This document shows positions 1 to 7,719 of a DNA stretch of 26,961 nucleotides, in pieces. The stretch's first letter is position 1; every line of letters begins with the position of its first letter. This DNA is from a virus, in IMG/VR virus record IMGVR_UViG_3300030406_002726, positions 1 through 26,961 of that record. One strand, written 5' to 3'. The notes under the pieces are model-generated. The model ran no database searches and was not told the DNA's origin. It worked only from the letters and a program-made list of their open reading frames with translations. Position numbers and translations under genes: made by a program.

Positions 1-695
1 GCAAATTGAAACCCACGAGTGCCGACAAAATCGTTACTGGTTCTGTTTTCGTCTTGCGAAGCAACAAACTCAAAGGTAATAGGAATCAGTGGCGTCTTAG
101 GACAAGCAGTAATGAAGTCCGCCTCATTCAGCAAGTTTTCGTCTGACGTTAGATCCGCAGGGTCGCCATGAATCTGTGAGCCTACACTGTATGCTCTGTA
201 CGCATTTATCTTTCTAGGCTCATTAACACCATCCGTAAAGTATATGATGGCGTCTTTCTCAAAGTCAACACCTAAACCTTCAAACGTCCTAACAGCATTG
301 GTGTACACCACGTCTCCCTTGACGAATCCGTTTTGCGGGAAGTTGAATACAGGGCTTTTGTAAACCACGCTAAGCTGGTGGGGCTCAGAATCTGGAAGGG
401 CTCCTGCCGCATCGTACACCCACACGCCTTGCTCGGCGGCATCTTCGCTGTAAACAAAGAAGTAAACCAGCCCAGTCCTTACGTCCTCTACCTTGCCTAT
501 AATCCTAGCGTCATCTGGCAAAGTTTCAGAACCAGACACTTCTTTGTTACCCTTGATGTTTTTTAAAACACCCTGATTGCCTTCTTCGTAATCTCCAGAG
601 TAGATGTTTAGAGCATCCAGGAATGAAGTTTTACGTACAAGTTTGCTATCAGCATCGGGGGTAAGCTGTCGAGGGATTAGTTTATCTATCGGCAT
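1..695 (-). CDS. Large structural protein, N-terminal part (cut by window edge)
   Basis: An open frame runs from the ATG at 693-695 to the left edge without a stop, giving about 231 residues beginning MPIDKLIPRQLTPDAD. The ATG overlaps the TGA of the upstream gene (ATGA), as in a translationally coupled operon. The opening (MPIDKLIPR, followed by a segment mentioning LDALNIYSGD and GVLKNIKGN) resembles the N-termini of large tail-stabilisation or muzzle-like proteins that follow the ring or connector genes in crAss-like and related marine phages. That resemblance is from memory and not a search. Position directly after two connector-like genes supports a role at the portal-distal end of the tail. 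The C-terminus and total length are unknown. Confidence 0.75.
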   Translation of the reverse strand, partial: MPIDKLIPRQLTPDADSKLVRKTSFLDALNIYSGDYEEGNQGVLKNIKGNKEVSGSETLPDDARIIGKVEDVRTGLVYFFVYSEDAAEQGVWVYDAAGALPDSEPHQLSVVYKSPVFNFPQNGFVKGDVVYTNAVRTFEGLGVDFEKDAIIYFTDGVNEPRKINAYRAYSVGSQIHGDPADLTSDENLLNEADFITACPKTPLIPITFEFVASQDENRTSNDFVGTRGFQF

Positions 696-1546
696 CAGTA
701 CTTAGGTGCTTGCATGAAGTTCTTGCGAATCGTCTTGAGAGCTTCTTCTTTAGAGAAGTTGCTAAGTCTTGCGTTCGCTTTTCTTCTTTCATTATAGTAT
801 TCAGCTCTAGCTCTAGATTTTTCGTTGGCAGGCACAGAAGATTTACGCTCAATAATTTTATAGTATATGTAACAACGCAAAGCCTCCTCTGCGTAAACGT
901 GGACTTCAGGGTCAGTTGATCTAGCCTCATCAGCCACATACTCTATTACAACTTCAGAGAATCCGCTATTGGTTTCTATCTCAATCCTGTCCTCGTCTAG
1001 ATTTAGTCTGTACTCTCCAGCCAGGTGCCCCCCTCCAGTGCCATATAGCCTGCCCACGCCGCCTTGGTATAGGTAGTTTTCAAAGACGTAAAAGTCCATA
1101 TCGTCATCAGCGCTGCCTACACCAGCAGTTGGGGTCTTATCAGCGTCTCTGTCAAGAATTAAATTATCAGAGATGTTTAAAGGATCTTTGTCACTATCCG
1201 TTGTAGATGTCGTGTCAGTGGTGCCGTCAGCCTGCTTCTTTATTTTTCTGCTGTAGTTGATGTGTTTGTTTTGTCCGAAGACACGAACCAAACCCTCCTC
1301 GTCTACAACGCCTATTTTTAGCAAGTCAACAAAGTCATCAGGCAAGGCAACAGTATCATTAGAGCTGTTAACAGAAAGCTTTAGGGACTTAATTTTTTTA
1401 CCTAAATCAAAGCCTATCTCTCTGATGCCACGAAGCGCAAAGTTTCGGATAGCATAATCTGATGCGTTGTTAGCATAGTCATCGCCATCAAGAGTGATGA
1501 TGAAGTCTCTGATTATATCGCTGAGTTTTATCTTGTTATGAGCCAT
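695..1546 (-). CDS. Putative connector/ring (head-tail adaptor) protein
   Basis: 283 residues. The N-terminal part is helical (KIKLSDIIRDFI, then IRNFALRGIREIGFDLGKK) followed by a beta segment ending in LPDDFVDLLKIGVV, a block I associate with conserved connector-type proteins of marine and crAss-like phages. A variable Asp/Thr-rich loop (about residues 105-145) and a Gly-rich stretch (residues 165-177) follow, then a helical C-terminus with many Lys/Arg. Start ATG overlaps the TAA of the upstream gene (TAATG) and its TGA overlaps the next ATG, so three genes form one coupled unit. Function as ring or adaptor is inferred from this context; no catalytic motif is visible. Confidence 0.8.
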   Translation of the reverse strand: MAHNKIKLSDIIRDFIITLDGDDYANNASDYAIRNFALRGIREIGFDLGKKIKSLKLSVNSSNDTVALPDDFVDLLKIGVVDEEGLVRVFGQNKHINYSRKIKKQADGTTDTTSTTDSDKDPLNISDNLILDRDADKTPTAGVGSADDDMDFYVFENYLYQGGVGRLYGTGGGHLAGEYRLNLDEDRIEIETNSGFSEVVIEYVADEARSTDPEVHVYAEEALRCYIYYKIIERKSSVPANEKSRARAEYYNERRKANARLSNFSKEEALKTIRKNFMQAPKY

Positions 1547-2307
1547 TATTCAGATGCTTCTTCTTGTGTTGCAAAAGCAGCCACACTACCGTCACGTAAC
1601 CTAACGCCAATCAGCTTAAGTATCTCAGAGATGATCTCATTAAGATAATGAGTAGGCAACATAAAGTCTCTGCATGACGAGATGTCTGGGAGCTCAACGA
1701 CCTCACCTCCAGGAGACGTGATGTTCAAAACAGTATAGAAAGGGGGCTGATCACTTATGCCTCCGCCGCTAACAAACGAAGTGGGCTTCGCATAGTAATT
1801 TAAAACTGCGCTGCTGAGGTCATTGGGTATAATCTCTATGTCGTTGGTTCCTATTAAGGCTACTGGAAAGTTTGCTGTAGGGGAAGACAAAAGACTGTTT
1901 ACAATCCTGTCTAGCTTCTCTGGGTCATAAACTAACTCACAGTTTATTCTTTCCTCGACACTGCCAGTCATCTCAGAAATAGCCGCACCAACAGTTATTG
2001 AAATAATTTTAGAAAGATCATCTGGCTTTTGAAACAGAAGACCATCGTTTGTAAGCTCCATCGTAGATCTTCTTTTGTAAAAAGCAAGGTCCTCTAGCTT
2101 TTGCTTTCTAACAGACTTGTCTCTACCTGGATCAAAGTTCTGACGGCTAATTCTTTTCGCGTCTACGAGCTCTAAGAACATCTCATTGTAGATGCTCATC
2201 TGAGCTATTGCAGCGAAAGAGTTGAATATAGCTGGGGTGATAAACCCCTTCTGCTCCTTGTTAGCTATGTTCTTTACTGCGTTATATACTTGTACTACGC
2301 TTACCAT
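1546..2307 (-). CDS. Putative connector/ring protein
   Basis: 253 residues beginning MVSVVQVYNAVKNIANKEQKG. The pattern V..VY..V..IANKEQ.G.ITP..FN.FA..AQ is typical of a conserved structural protein in uncultured marine phages, usually next to other connector genes; I give this from recognition, not a search. The remaining sequence is mixed alpha/beta with a Gly/Pro-rich loop (VSGGGISDQPPFY) and a helical C-terminus. The ATG lies only 4 nt after a TATATTTG box (2312-2319), so its mRNA may be leaderless. Its stop overlaps the next start (TAATG). Likely part of the head-tail connector. Confidence 0.8.
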   Translation of the reverse strand: MVSVVQVYNAVKNIANKEQKGFITPAIFNSFAAIAQMSIYNEMFLELVDAKRISRQNFDPGRDKSVRKQKLEDLAFYKRRSTMELTNDGLLFQKPDDLSKIISITVGAAISEMTGSVEERINCELVYDPEKLDRIVNSLLSSPTANFPVALIGTNDIEIIPNDLSSAVLNYYAKPTSFVSGGGISDQPPFYTVLNITSPGGEVVELPDISSCRDFMLPTHYLNEIISEILKLIGVRLRDGSVAAFATQEEASE

Positions 2308-2311
2308 AATA

Positions 2312-2319
2312 CAAATATA
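2312..2319 (-). promoter_or_regulatory. Bacteroidetes -7 promoter box TATATTTG
   Basis: On the minus strand this reads TATATTTG, an exact match to TAnnTTTG. The start codon at 2307 follows after 4 nt (TATT), placing the predicted +1 at or next to the ATG. No TTG is seen at the usual -33 distance, so strength is uncertain. Confidence 0.5.
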
Positions 2320-2337
2320 CGAAAAACAAATAGGCTG

Positions 2338-3738
2338 TTATGAGTAGCCGATCCCTGTGGAGGTAGCCGCCCTCGTAGCAGATGTAGTTGATGTGCCTGT
2401 GAGCTTGCTTCTCTTGCCGCCGTACAAAGAGTATAGCTGAGCAGCTAAGTTTGCAGCCTCACTAGCCCCTATGTCTGACTCTATCACCCCAAACCTGTAA
2501 AGCTGGATTCGCTGTGTGCTGCTTACTGTTCCAACCTCTCCTATCGAACCTAAAATTAAATCACCATCCGTTCTAAAGTCAGAGCTGTTTGTGAGGCTAG
2601 GGTCTAACTCAAGGGTTTTTGCGGGCAGTTTGCCAACAATATCTCCGTTCCTATTGTGCAAAAACATGTTACCAACTCTATCTCTGCGAATAATGAAGAC
2701 GTGGTTTGCATCATAATCTTTAGCGTCGGGATCAGGGTCTGGGAAAGCAAAAGACTTAGTTCCATCTTCTGTAGATGTGGTGTCTACAAAGGCTGGATAT
2801 CCCGTTAAAATAGTAGCGTTACCAAGGGCAGCAGAGTCTGTTTTGCTGTGTCTCACAGCAAATATATTTCTGCTTTGACGCATAGTATTGGTCGAATCAA
2901 ACTTGCCATTGTCAGTAGGGACACCACCAAAACCAAATCCGCCACCACCAAGATCCCCGTACAAAGCTCCGATGCCATAAGTAGCGCTACCAGCAAGGCC
3001 ATTTAGATTTAAGGCTACGTAAATAGTGTAATCTTCTCTTATGGTAAGAGCGGTGTCCAGCAGAAAAGAGTTGGTGGTCCCAACTATAACAGCCGTCTTG
3101 ATTAATGTGTCATCTGAAGCGCTAGTTATAGTATCGGTATCCCCAAGATCGTTCGTAAGGTTGTGAGCAAAGCCCCCCGTACCTGAGTTCAACCAGGAAC
3201 CATTGGCATTCCCATTTGTTTGATCTAACGTTTCGTGATTGTAATCAACAACAGGCAGATCATTAAAGAAAATACCAGCTATTGAGTTCTGGAAAGTCTT
3301 TGCATCTCCTCCAACAGAAGGCTGTTTACTTGTCGTTCTTACAGGAGCAGAAGAAATAGAAGGGAGAATGTCGTTGACGTCCTCAACAACAGCCTCTCTA
3401 AAGGTAGACTCACTAGATACCACATCAAACTTCATGATGTTCTTAGGCGTGTTTCTAGATATGAAGTTTACGATGCTCTCTATTAGGCTCGCTTCTTCAC
3501 CTTGTTTACAAGAGACCGTTATGGTTGTCTTGAGTAATGACTCTCCCTGCTCCAAAGAAGACTCGTCAAAACCATTACAGTCCTTGAAGGTGAACTTAAC
3601 TCTTCCGAGCTCAGAAGTAATAAACGTCAGATTTTCAGAAGGTATCGCTATAGTGCTTACCCCAACACCCGTGTCAGAAAATGAGGCACTGCTTGGAGAC
3701 TCTGCCTCTCTACGAAAAAAGAAAAACTTTCTCATCAA
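2338..3738 (-). CDS. Virion protein with C-terminal LamG/concanavalin-like domain
   Basis: 466 residues. About residues 1-130 look like a small beta/alpha virion-attachment domain with Lys/Glu-rich strands. From about residue 145 there is a lectin-type jelly-roll pattern: YTIYVALNLNG strand, FAVRHSK, a HVFIIRRDRVGNMFLHNRNG strand pair, then DLILGSIGEV and the closing segment IQLYRFGVIESDIGASEAANLAAQLYSLYG. The last segment is the classic end of LamG/pentraxin-like modules. A Gly-rich insert (GGGGFGFGG) sits in a loop. Probably a glycan-binding fibre, spike or capsid-decoration protein. Its start overlaps the stop of the upstream 105-residue gene by 4 nt (ATGA). Exact location on the virion is not shown by the sequence. 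Confidence 0.8.
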   Translation of the reverse strand: MMRKFFFFRREAESPSSASFSDTGVGVSTIAIPSENLTFITSELGRVKFTFKDCNGFDESSLEQGESLLKTTITVSCKQGEEASLIESIVNFISRNTPKNIMKFDVVSSESTFREAVVEDVNDILPSISSAPVRTTSKQPSVGGDAKTFQNSIAGIFFNDLPVVDYNHETLDQTNGNANGSWLNSGTGGFAHNLTNDLGDTDTITSASDDTLIKTAVIVGTTNSFLLDTALTIREDYTIYVALNLNGLAGSATYGIGALYGDLGGGGFGFGGVPTDNGKFDSTNTMRQSRNIFAVRHSKTDSAALGNATILTGYPAFVDTTSTEDGTKSFAFPDPDPDAKDYDANHVFIIRRDRVGNMFLHNRNGDIVGKLPAKTLELDPSLTNSSDFRTDGDLILGSIGEVGTVSSTQRIQLYRFGVIESDIGASEAANLAAQLYSLYGGKRSKLTGTSTTSATRAATSTGIGYS

Positions 3739-4052
3739 GCGTCAAGTATTATTTCACAACCCGTAACATCAGGAGTCAAACCCGTTCCAGTTACATCGTC
3801 TCGAAAAAGGATAACTGGTGTATTCCCTAAAGATATCTCATCGCCAAAGGCTGTCATTATTTCTTTTTCTTTGCCTGCCGTAATAGCAATCCTGGCAATA
3901 TCGACGCTGCCCGCTTGACCGTCGCCCAAAGATCCTGGAGAAAACTTAATAAGAATCTGTCCGCTGGTTGCGCATGTCATAGACTGAAGTCTTGAGACTG
4001 GAAAGATAGCAGCGTCATTAGCGGCGTCCACAAATAGTAAGAATTTTTCCAT
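3735..4052 (-). CDS. Small conserved-type phage structural protein
   Basis: 105 residues, beta-rich, beginning MEKFLLFVDAANDAAIFPVSRL. Short proteins with an N-terminal MEKFLxF and a pattern of alternating strands are common in marine phage structural blocks; no function is known to me. A near-consensus -7 box (TATATTTA, 4068-4075) lies 15 nt upstream of the ATG, directly after the terminator that closes the upstream gene, so this gene probably begins a new leftward transcript. It overlaps the LamG-like gene by 4 nt, suggesting the two products act together. Confidence 0.75.
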   Translation of the reverse strand: MEKFLLFVDAANDAAIFPVSRLQSMTCATSGQILIKFSPGSLGDGQAGSVDIARIAITAGKEKEIMTAFGDEISLGNTPVILFRDDVTGTGLTPDVTGCEIILDA

Positions 4053-4067
4053 GATCTTTTACGACAG

Positions 4068-4075
4068 TAAATATA
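4068..4075 (-). promoter_or_regulatory. Near-consensus -7 box TATATTTA
   Basis: Minus strand TATATTTA, one base off TAnnTTTG, 15 nt before the ATG at 4052 and 12 nt after the hairpin of the upstream terminator. Position between a terminator and a start supports a promoter, but the mismatch and the lack of a -33 TTG keep confidence low. Confidence 0.35.
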
Positions 4076-4087
4076 CGAAAGAAAAAA

Positions 4088-4103
4088 GCCACCCGAAGGT
4101 GGC
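4088..4103 (-). terminator. Rho-independent terminator, UUCG loop
   Basis: Minus strand GCCACC-TTCG-GGTGGC followed by TTTTTTC: a 6-bp G/C stem with a stable UUCG tetraloop and a T tract. It starts a few bases after the TAA (4110-4112) of the 294-residue gene. Confidence 0.85.
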
Positions 4104-4109
4104 CTTTTC

Positions 4110-4994
4110 TTACGCTAGCTTTGCTAGCTGTTGTTCTATCGAGAAGACAACCGATGAGCCCCGCTCCGTTAAGCAGAAGCGCTGCATCACATCCATGGGG
4201 TCTTGCCCCACAGGGACAGATACAATGAGGCTGTTGCTGTCGAACCAGTAAACACCGTCCTCTTTGATGTTGATAATCTGGTAGTCCTTGGCCTGAACGA
4301 TAGCAGAGCGCACAGCTACTTGCGGTGAATCAAACGCTTCAATAAAAGCTTTAGGATTCTTCTTAGCGATACGCAATAAGTTGTATCTGATATCAGATAC
4401 AGACGAGTCGATATTAATGTTAAAGAACAAGGCGATCGGAAGCAGGTCCTGGATATCCTTGTCTCTTACCATCGCAACGGCGTCGGTCTGCAAGAACTCC
4501 TTCTTAAGTTCCTCTTCTGCATCTTTCTTTTTATTCACCTCCCTAAAAAGGTTTCCCCCATTCGCTACATTTCCAGGGTGCCTTTCCATAAACTCACGTA
4601 GGTTTGGCTTGTCCTTAGCTACAAAAAGACGGCCCTCTCGAAAAATAACAGATTCTCGAACGGCTCTATCTCCCTGCTGATCAGTCCAAACTGATGGCTC
4701 ATTAGGGCAGTATCGGATCTCTCTTACCGTATTATTTTTTTCGTCGTAGACTGTAACTCCTTTTTGCGGGAGCATAAAGACAATACCTCCGCCCTTGACA
4801 ACCTCATATTCTTTATTGTGTTCTTCGCGCTCTTTTCTCTTAATAAACTTTTTTTTGATAGGAGCGTCGTCAAGTCCACCTCGAATGCTTGTGCCTTTAA
4901 ACTTCTCTAGCCTTTCTGGTTGGACCTCAACCTGCTTGGGCTTCTCCTGGGTTTTTTTAGGTCGCCCAGGCGACTTTTTAGTTTGTGTAGTCAT
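4110..4994 (-). CDS. AT-hook-bearing conserved phage protein
   Basis: 294 residues. The N-terminus is a basic tail with an AT-hook-like core, KSPGRPKK (residues 7-14), which in other proteins binds the minor groove of A/T-rich DNA. About residues 65-140 are a beta-rich domain (GGIVFMLPQKGVTVY, RESVIFREGRLFV), and residues 160-294 alternate helices and strands (VRDKDIQDLLPIALFF; ending FSIEQQLAKL). This domain order, GRPKK tail then a strand-rich domain with a conserved helical end, recurs in marine phages between capsid and connector genes; I know no assigned function. It has its own box upstream (5015-5022) and its own terminator, so it looks like a separately dosed late gene. A DNA-contacting virion role is inference from the AT-hook only. 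Confidence 0.8.
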   Translation of the reverse strand: MTTQTKKSPGRPKKTQEKPKQVEVQPERLEKFKGTSIRGGLDDAPIKKKFIKRKEREEHNKEYEVVKGGGIVFMLPQKGVTVYDEKNNTVREIRYCPNEPSVWTDQQGDRAVRESVIFREGRLFVAKDKPNLREFMERHPGNVANGGNLFREVNKKKDAEEELKKEFLQTDAVAMVRDKDIQDLLPIALFFNINIDSSVSDIRYNLLRIAKKNPKAFIEAFDSPQVAVRSAIVQAKDYQIINIKEDGVYWFDSNSLIVSVPVGQDPMDVMQRFCLTERGSSVVFSIEQQLAKLA

Positions 4995-5014
4995 ATTAAA
5001 TTGAATTAGTGATA

Positions 5015-5022
5015 CAAATATA
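5015..5022 (-). promoter_or_regulatory. Bacteroidetes -7 promoter box TATATTTG
   Basis: Minus strand TATATTTG, exact TAnnTTTG, 20 nt before the ATG at 4994 and immediately after the T tract of the terminator at 5034-5053. No -33 TTG is evident because that space is the terminator hairpin. Confidence 0.5.
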
Positions 5023-5033
5023 GTAAAAAAGAA

Positions 5034-5053
5034 AAAGGCCCCGAAGGGCCTTT
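5034..5053 (-). terminator. Rho-independent terminator, UUCG loop
   Basis: Minus strand AAAGGCCC-TTCG-GGGCCTTT followed by TTCTTTTTT: an 8-bp stem, UUCG loop and T-rich tail. It lies between the stop at 5075 and the next promoter box. Confidence 0.88.
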
Positions 5054-5074
5054 CTCATTGGGTTACTGTAATTA

Positions 5075-5677
5075 TCATACAGTGCTGCCCTCAAATGTTG
5101 CATTTAAAGCGCCCGAACCTAGTTCAGATCCTTTAAAGGCGAGTCTCCAAAAGCCTTCCTTTTGACAGTAGAAGGTGAGCTCAGCGCCAACGTTGGTCTG
5201 ATTGTTGGTTGCAGTAGCAGCAATAGTGAAGGTGTTATGAGCAGCTGTAATAGCTACGATAGCACCCGCGTGTGTTGCAACAGTCTGTGTGAAATCAGTT
5301 CCGATAACTCTACGGCAAGAATTAGCCGCTGCGTCACCAATATTTGTCACATCAGTATTAAGAGTTTGAGCAGCATAAAAGTCTCCAGAAGCAGTAGTGA
5401 AAACGATGTTTGATCCACCGTCAGCCTGACCTGTAAATCTAAAAACAACAATGTTACCCAATCCTGCTTTTGGAAGCGTTACTGCGCATCCCGCACCACC
5501 GTCCCAAGCAACTTCATTGAAGCTGTTGTTGGTGAGCGTCAGACCAGCGTCAGCATTAGCATCGCTGTATGTGTTCAGCTCTAACCCAAAATAATCCCCA
5601 GTCAAAAATTTCACGTAGTTGCAATCAATATTGCTTGCAATGACATCTCCGACTACGAGTTCATCAATATGTCCCAT
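5075..5677 (-). CDS. Beta-rich structural protein (decoration or tail)
   Basis: 200 residues from the ATG at 5675-5677 (MGHIDELVVGDVIAS). An in-frame upstream ATG at 5749 is rejected because it would place the first 24 residues across the terminator hairpin of the upstream gene. The protein is Ala/Thr/Gly/Asn-rich with alternating strands (VAWDGGAGCAVTLPKAG, NIVVFRFTGQADGGSNIVFT), ending FYCQKEGFWRLAFKGSELG. This is typical of repetitive beta-sandwich virion decoration proteins; no named family is recognised. It is flanked by terminators on both sides, and I see no TAnnTTTG box in the 5678-5719 leader, so it may depend on read-through of the upstream terminator. Confidence 0.78.
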   Translation of the reverse strand: MGHIDELVVGDVIASNIDCNYVKFLTGDYFGLELNTYSDANADAGLTLTNNSFNEVAWDGGAGCAVTLPKAGLGNIVVFRFTGQADGGSNIVFTTASGDFYAAQTLNTDVTNIGDAAANSCRRVIGTDFTQTVATHAGAIVAITAAHNTFTIAATATNNQTNVGAELTFYCQKEGFWRLAFKGSELGSGALNATFEGSTV

Positions 5678-5719
5678 TTTATAAAAAGTTTTTTTGTTTA
5701 ATAATAAAAGAAAGCAAAG

Positions 5720-5741
5720 GGGCGGGGCCGAAGCCCCACCC
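5720..5741 (-). terminator. Rho-independent terminator, UUCG loop
   Basis: Minus strand GGGTGGGGC-TTCG-GCCCCGCCC then CTTTGCTTTCTTTT. The stem is 9 bp; the one non-Watson-Crick pair is G-U in the minus-strand RNA but C-A in the plus-strand RNA, which shows the hairpin works for leftward transcription. It closes the capsid operon. Confidence 0.88.
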
Positions 5742-5755
5742 ATTCGCATTAGTGA

Positions 5756-6223
5756 TTAAAACTGTCTAAAAGTAACGTGAACTTCTACTTCGTTTTTACC
5801 AGCCCCAGTCGTAACGTCTGCGGCACCAGTGACGAATCTTCCAAACAATTTTCTTGCGCTCGTTGTAACAGCAGCTGCATTTCCATAACTACCAATAGCA
5901 TCAGAATTTACACCGTCAACAATAGTGCAGGTCTTAACAACCCCAGCGTTTACGGTCTGATTTTCGCTGCCATCAAGATATGCTACTGATGCAACAACTT
6001 GTCCGCCTGTATGATCGCTATCTGTTCCAAGGTTAAAGTCAATGTCTTGAGCGGCGCTAAGAGTAATATCGCCTACCGCTCTAATCAACACTGATTCAAT
6101 AATACTATTAGCAGGCTGTTCAATAGCAAAACTTGTAGTTGCACCATTAGAAAAAGCATCTGCAATGCGTACTTGACTTGAAACAGTAATCGATCCAGGT
6201 ACTTCGTGTCTTACGTTTGCCAT
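5756..6223 (-). CDS. Beta-rich virion protein next to the capsid gene
   Basis: 155 residues: MANVRHEVPGSITVSSQ, then Ser/Thr/Ala-rich strands and a C-terminal TGAGKNEVEVHVTFRQF. The pattern (ANSIIESVLIRAVGDITLSAAQDIDFNLG) matches small structural proteins that follow the major capsid gene in marine phages, often head decoration proteins; no specific family is claimed. It is the last gene before the terminator at 5720-5741 and lies 35 nt after the capsid gene's stop, so it is probably co-transcribed with it. Confidence 0.78.
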   Translation of the reverse strand: MANVRHEVPGSITVSSQVRIADAFSNGATTSFAIEQPANSIIESVLIRAVGDITLSAAQDIDFNLGTDSDHTGGQVVASVAYLDGSENQTVNAGVVKTCTIVDGVNSDAIGSYGNAAAVTTSARKLFGRFVTGAADVTTGAGKNEVEVHVTFRQF

Positions 6224-6258
6224 GTTTTCTTAAGTTTTAATAGTTAAACAATTAACGA

Positions 6259-7707
6259 TTAACCCTTAATCAACACGTGCTGGTTTGCAGCGCGAACGCA
6301 AAGAGCAATCTCAGATCTGTAGTGGAATACAGCCTGGTCAGTTCCAGCATCGCCGTTATTGTTGTGACCCAATACACCGCCACCAGTTACCCAGTGCTCC
6401 ATCTCACGAGAGTATCCGTTTGCCTCCTTGTAGTACATAGACAAAGCAGGTACAGATGCACCGCTTCTTGCGTCAGCTACAGTTGACATTGGCACCATCG
6501 CCGCTTGAATGAAGTTCTTTGATATTCCAGCACCCAACATGGTTGGATCGTTCAACAATCTCCAGTCGTGCTTGTGGAAAGTGTAACCACCACGAGTGAA
6601 GCTCTTGAATCCGAGCTGTACTGCCATGTCTGGGCTGTTCTGGAATGCACCGAACTGAGCTGGCAAACCAGCAGTAACGCCAGTAGCAATACCAGCTGCG
6701 AGCATGTCGTCGATAGCCAAGTCTTGCTTTCTGTTTACGTACATAGCGTACTCAGAAGGAGCGCCTTGCTTGTCAAGCTCAACGATGATATCATCAAATT
6801 CAGCAAAGCTATCAAGAGCGTTTGTTCCAGCGCTAGAAACATTGATGCCTCTGTTTTCAATAGCAGAGAAATAACCTTCAGATCCTGGAAGAGCATTATC
6901 TAACGCCAATCCAGCACTGCCAGTTCTTTTCTCCCCCAACAGCATCATGAGCTCACGCTTATCTTCGAAACGCTTACGTGCTTCAGCCTCACCGTACATG
7001 AACCATCTGAAGTCGCCGTTACCCATGTTTACGTAACCGATGTTTGTCGCTTGAGAACCATTTACTTCGTAGCGATCCTTAACAATCATGTATGGGTTTA
7101 CGTAACGAACCAAACCTGGATCAACAAACCCAGTTGGTTGATTGGTTCCTTGAGCGTAAATATTTCCTAATACAATCAAGTTAGCCGTGCTAGTATAATC
7201 AGCAGCAACGATTGATGTATTGTCCATCTTTACCAAAACAGCAGCAGAAGGAGAAGACGTAGAAGTAGTCGCTCCACCAGCCTGAACGATAAATCTCGTG
7301 CCAGTGTCTGCATCCATAACCACATCATTCTTCTGAACGTTAGCAGAGAAAGCGTGGCTTGAGCTTACAGAAATGCTTGCTCCAGTTCCGCTTAGAGATA
7401 CGTTCTCATAGACTCTGTGACGACGACCCTCTTCCCACCATTCGATTTGGTCGGAAGATCCACCGTTGTTTAAAGCTCCAGTGAGCTTCAAAAATCCTGT
7501 CAATCCTTGATCACCATACGTCTTCACCAGGTCGGGCATAATGTCCTCCTTGGTTACTTTAATAAGCTCGTCAATAGTTGTGTAACTGTCAGGGGTGAGC
7601 TTAAACCCTCTTGACAGTTTGGTTGCCTTTACCTGCTTATCCGATACACTCAGGGTGTTATCGATATTCGGGATATCGGTACCTCTAGTTGCTCCAATAG
7701 TAGCCAT
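6259..7707 (-). CDS. Major capsid protein (HK97-type, probable)
   Basis: 482 residues. It lies directly downstream of an acidic scaffold-like gene and among decoration-type genes, the usual place of the major capsid protein. The N-terminal arm (about residues 1-60) is followed by TKEDIMPDLVKTYGDQGLTGFLKLTG and IEWWEEGRRHRVYENV, then an Ala/Ser-rich beta region, a long helical spine-like segment (GEAEARKRFEDKRELMMLLGEKRTG, near residues 240-265), and a C-terminal part with FTRGGYTFHKHDWRLL. Length of about 480 residues fits capsid proteins of crAss-like phages, which carry an HK97 fold. The fold call is inference from context, length and composition; mass spectrometry or structure prediction would settle it. 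Confidence 0.8.
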   Translation of the reverse strand: MATIGATRGTDIPNIDNTLSVSDKQVKATKLSRGFKLTPDSYTTIDELIKVTKEDIMPDLVKTYGDQGLTGFLKLTGALNNGGSSDQIEWWEEGRRHRVYENVSLSGTGASISVSSSHAFSANVQKNDVVMDADTGTRFIVQAGGATTSTSSPSAAVLVKMDNTSIVAADYTSTANLIVLGNIYAQGTNQPTGFVDPGLVRYVNPYMIVKDRYEVNGSQATNIGYVNMGNGDFRWFMYGEAEARKRFEDKRELMMLLGEKRTGSAGLALDNALPGSEGYFSAIENRGINVSSAGTNALDSFAEFDDIIVELDKQGAPSEYAMYVNRKQDLAIDDMLAAGIATGVTAGLPAQFGAFQNSPDMAVQLGFKSFTRGGYTFHKHDWRLLNDPTMLGAGISKNFIQAAMVPMSTVADARSGASVPALSMYYKEANGYSREMEHWVTGGGVLGHNNNGDAGTDQAVFHYRSEIALCVRAANQHVLIKG

Positions 7708-7719
7708 AATTATCTAATG

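Noticed and set aside
3368-3766. 132-residue plus-strand frame
   Set aside because: Antisense shadow of the LamG-like gene, with no start signal or family.
5678-5749. Longer start (MRMGGASAPPL...) for the gene at 5075-5677
   Set aside because: The extra codons span the terminator hairpin at 5720-5741; the ATG at 5675-5677 is a better start.
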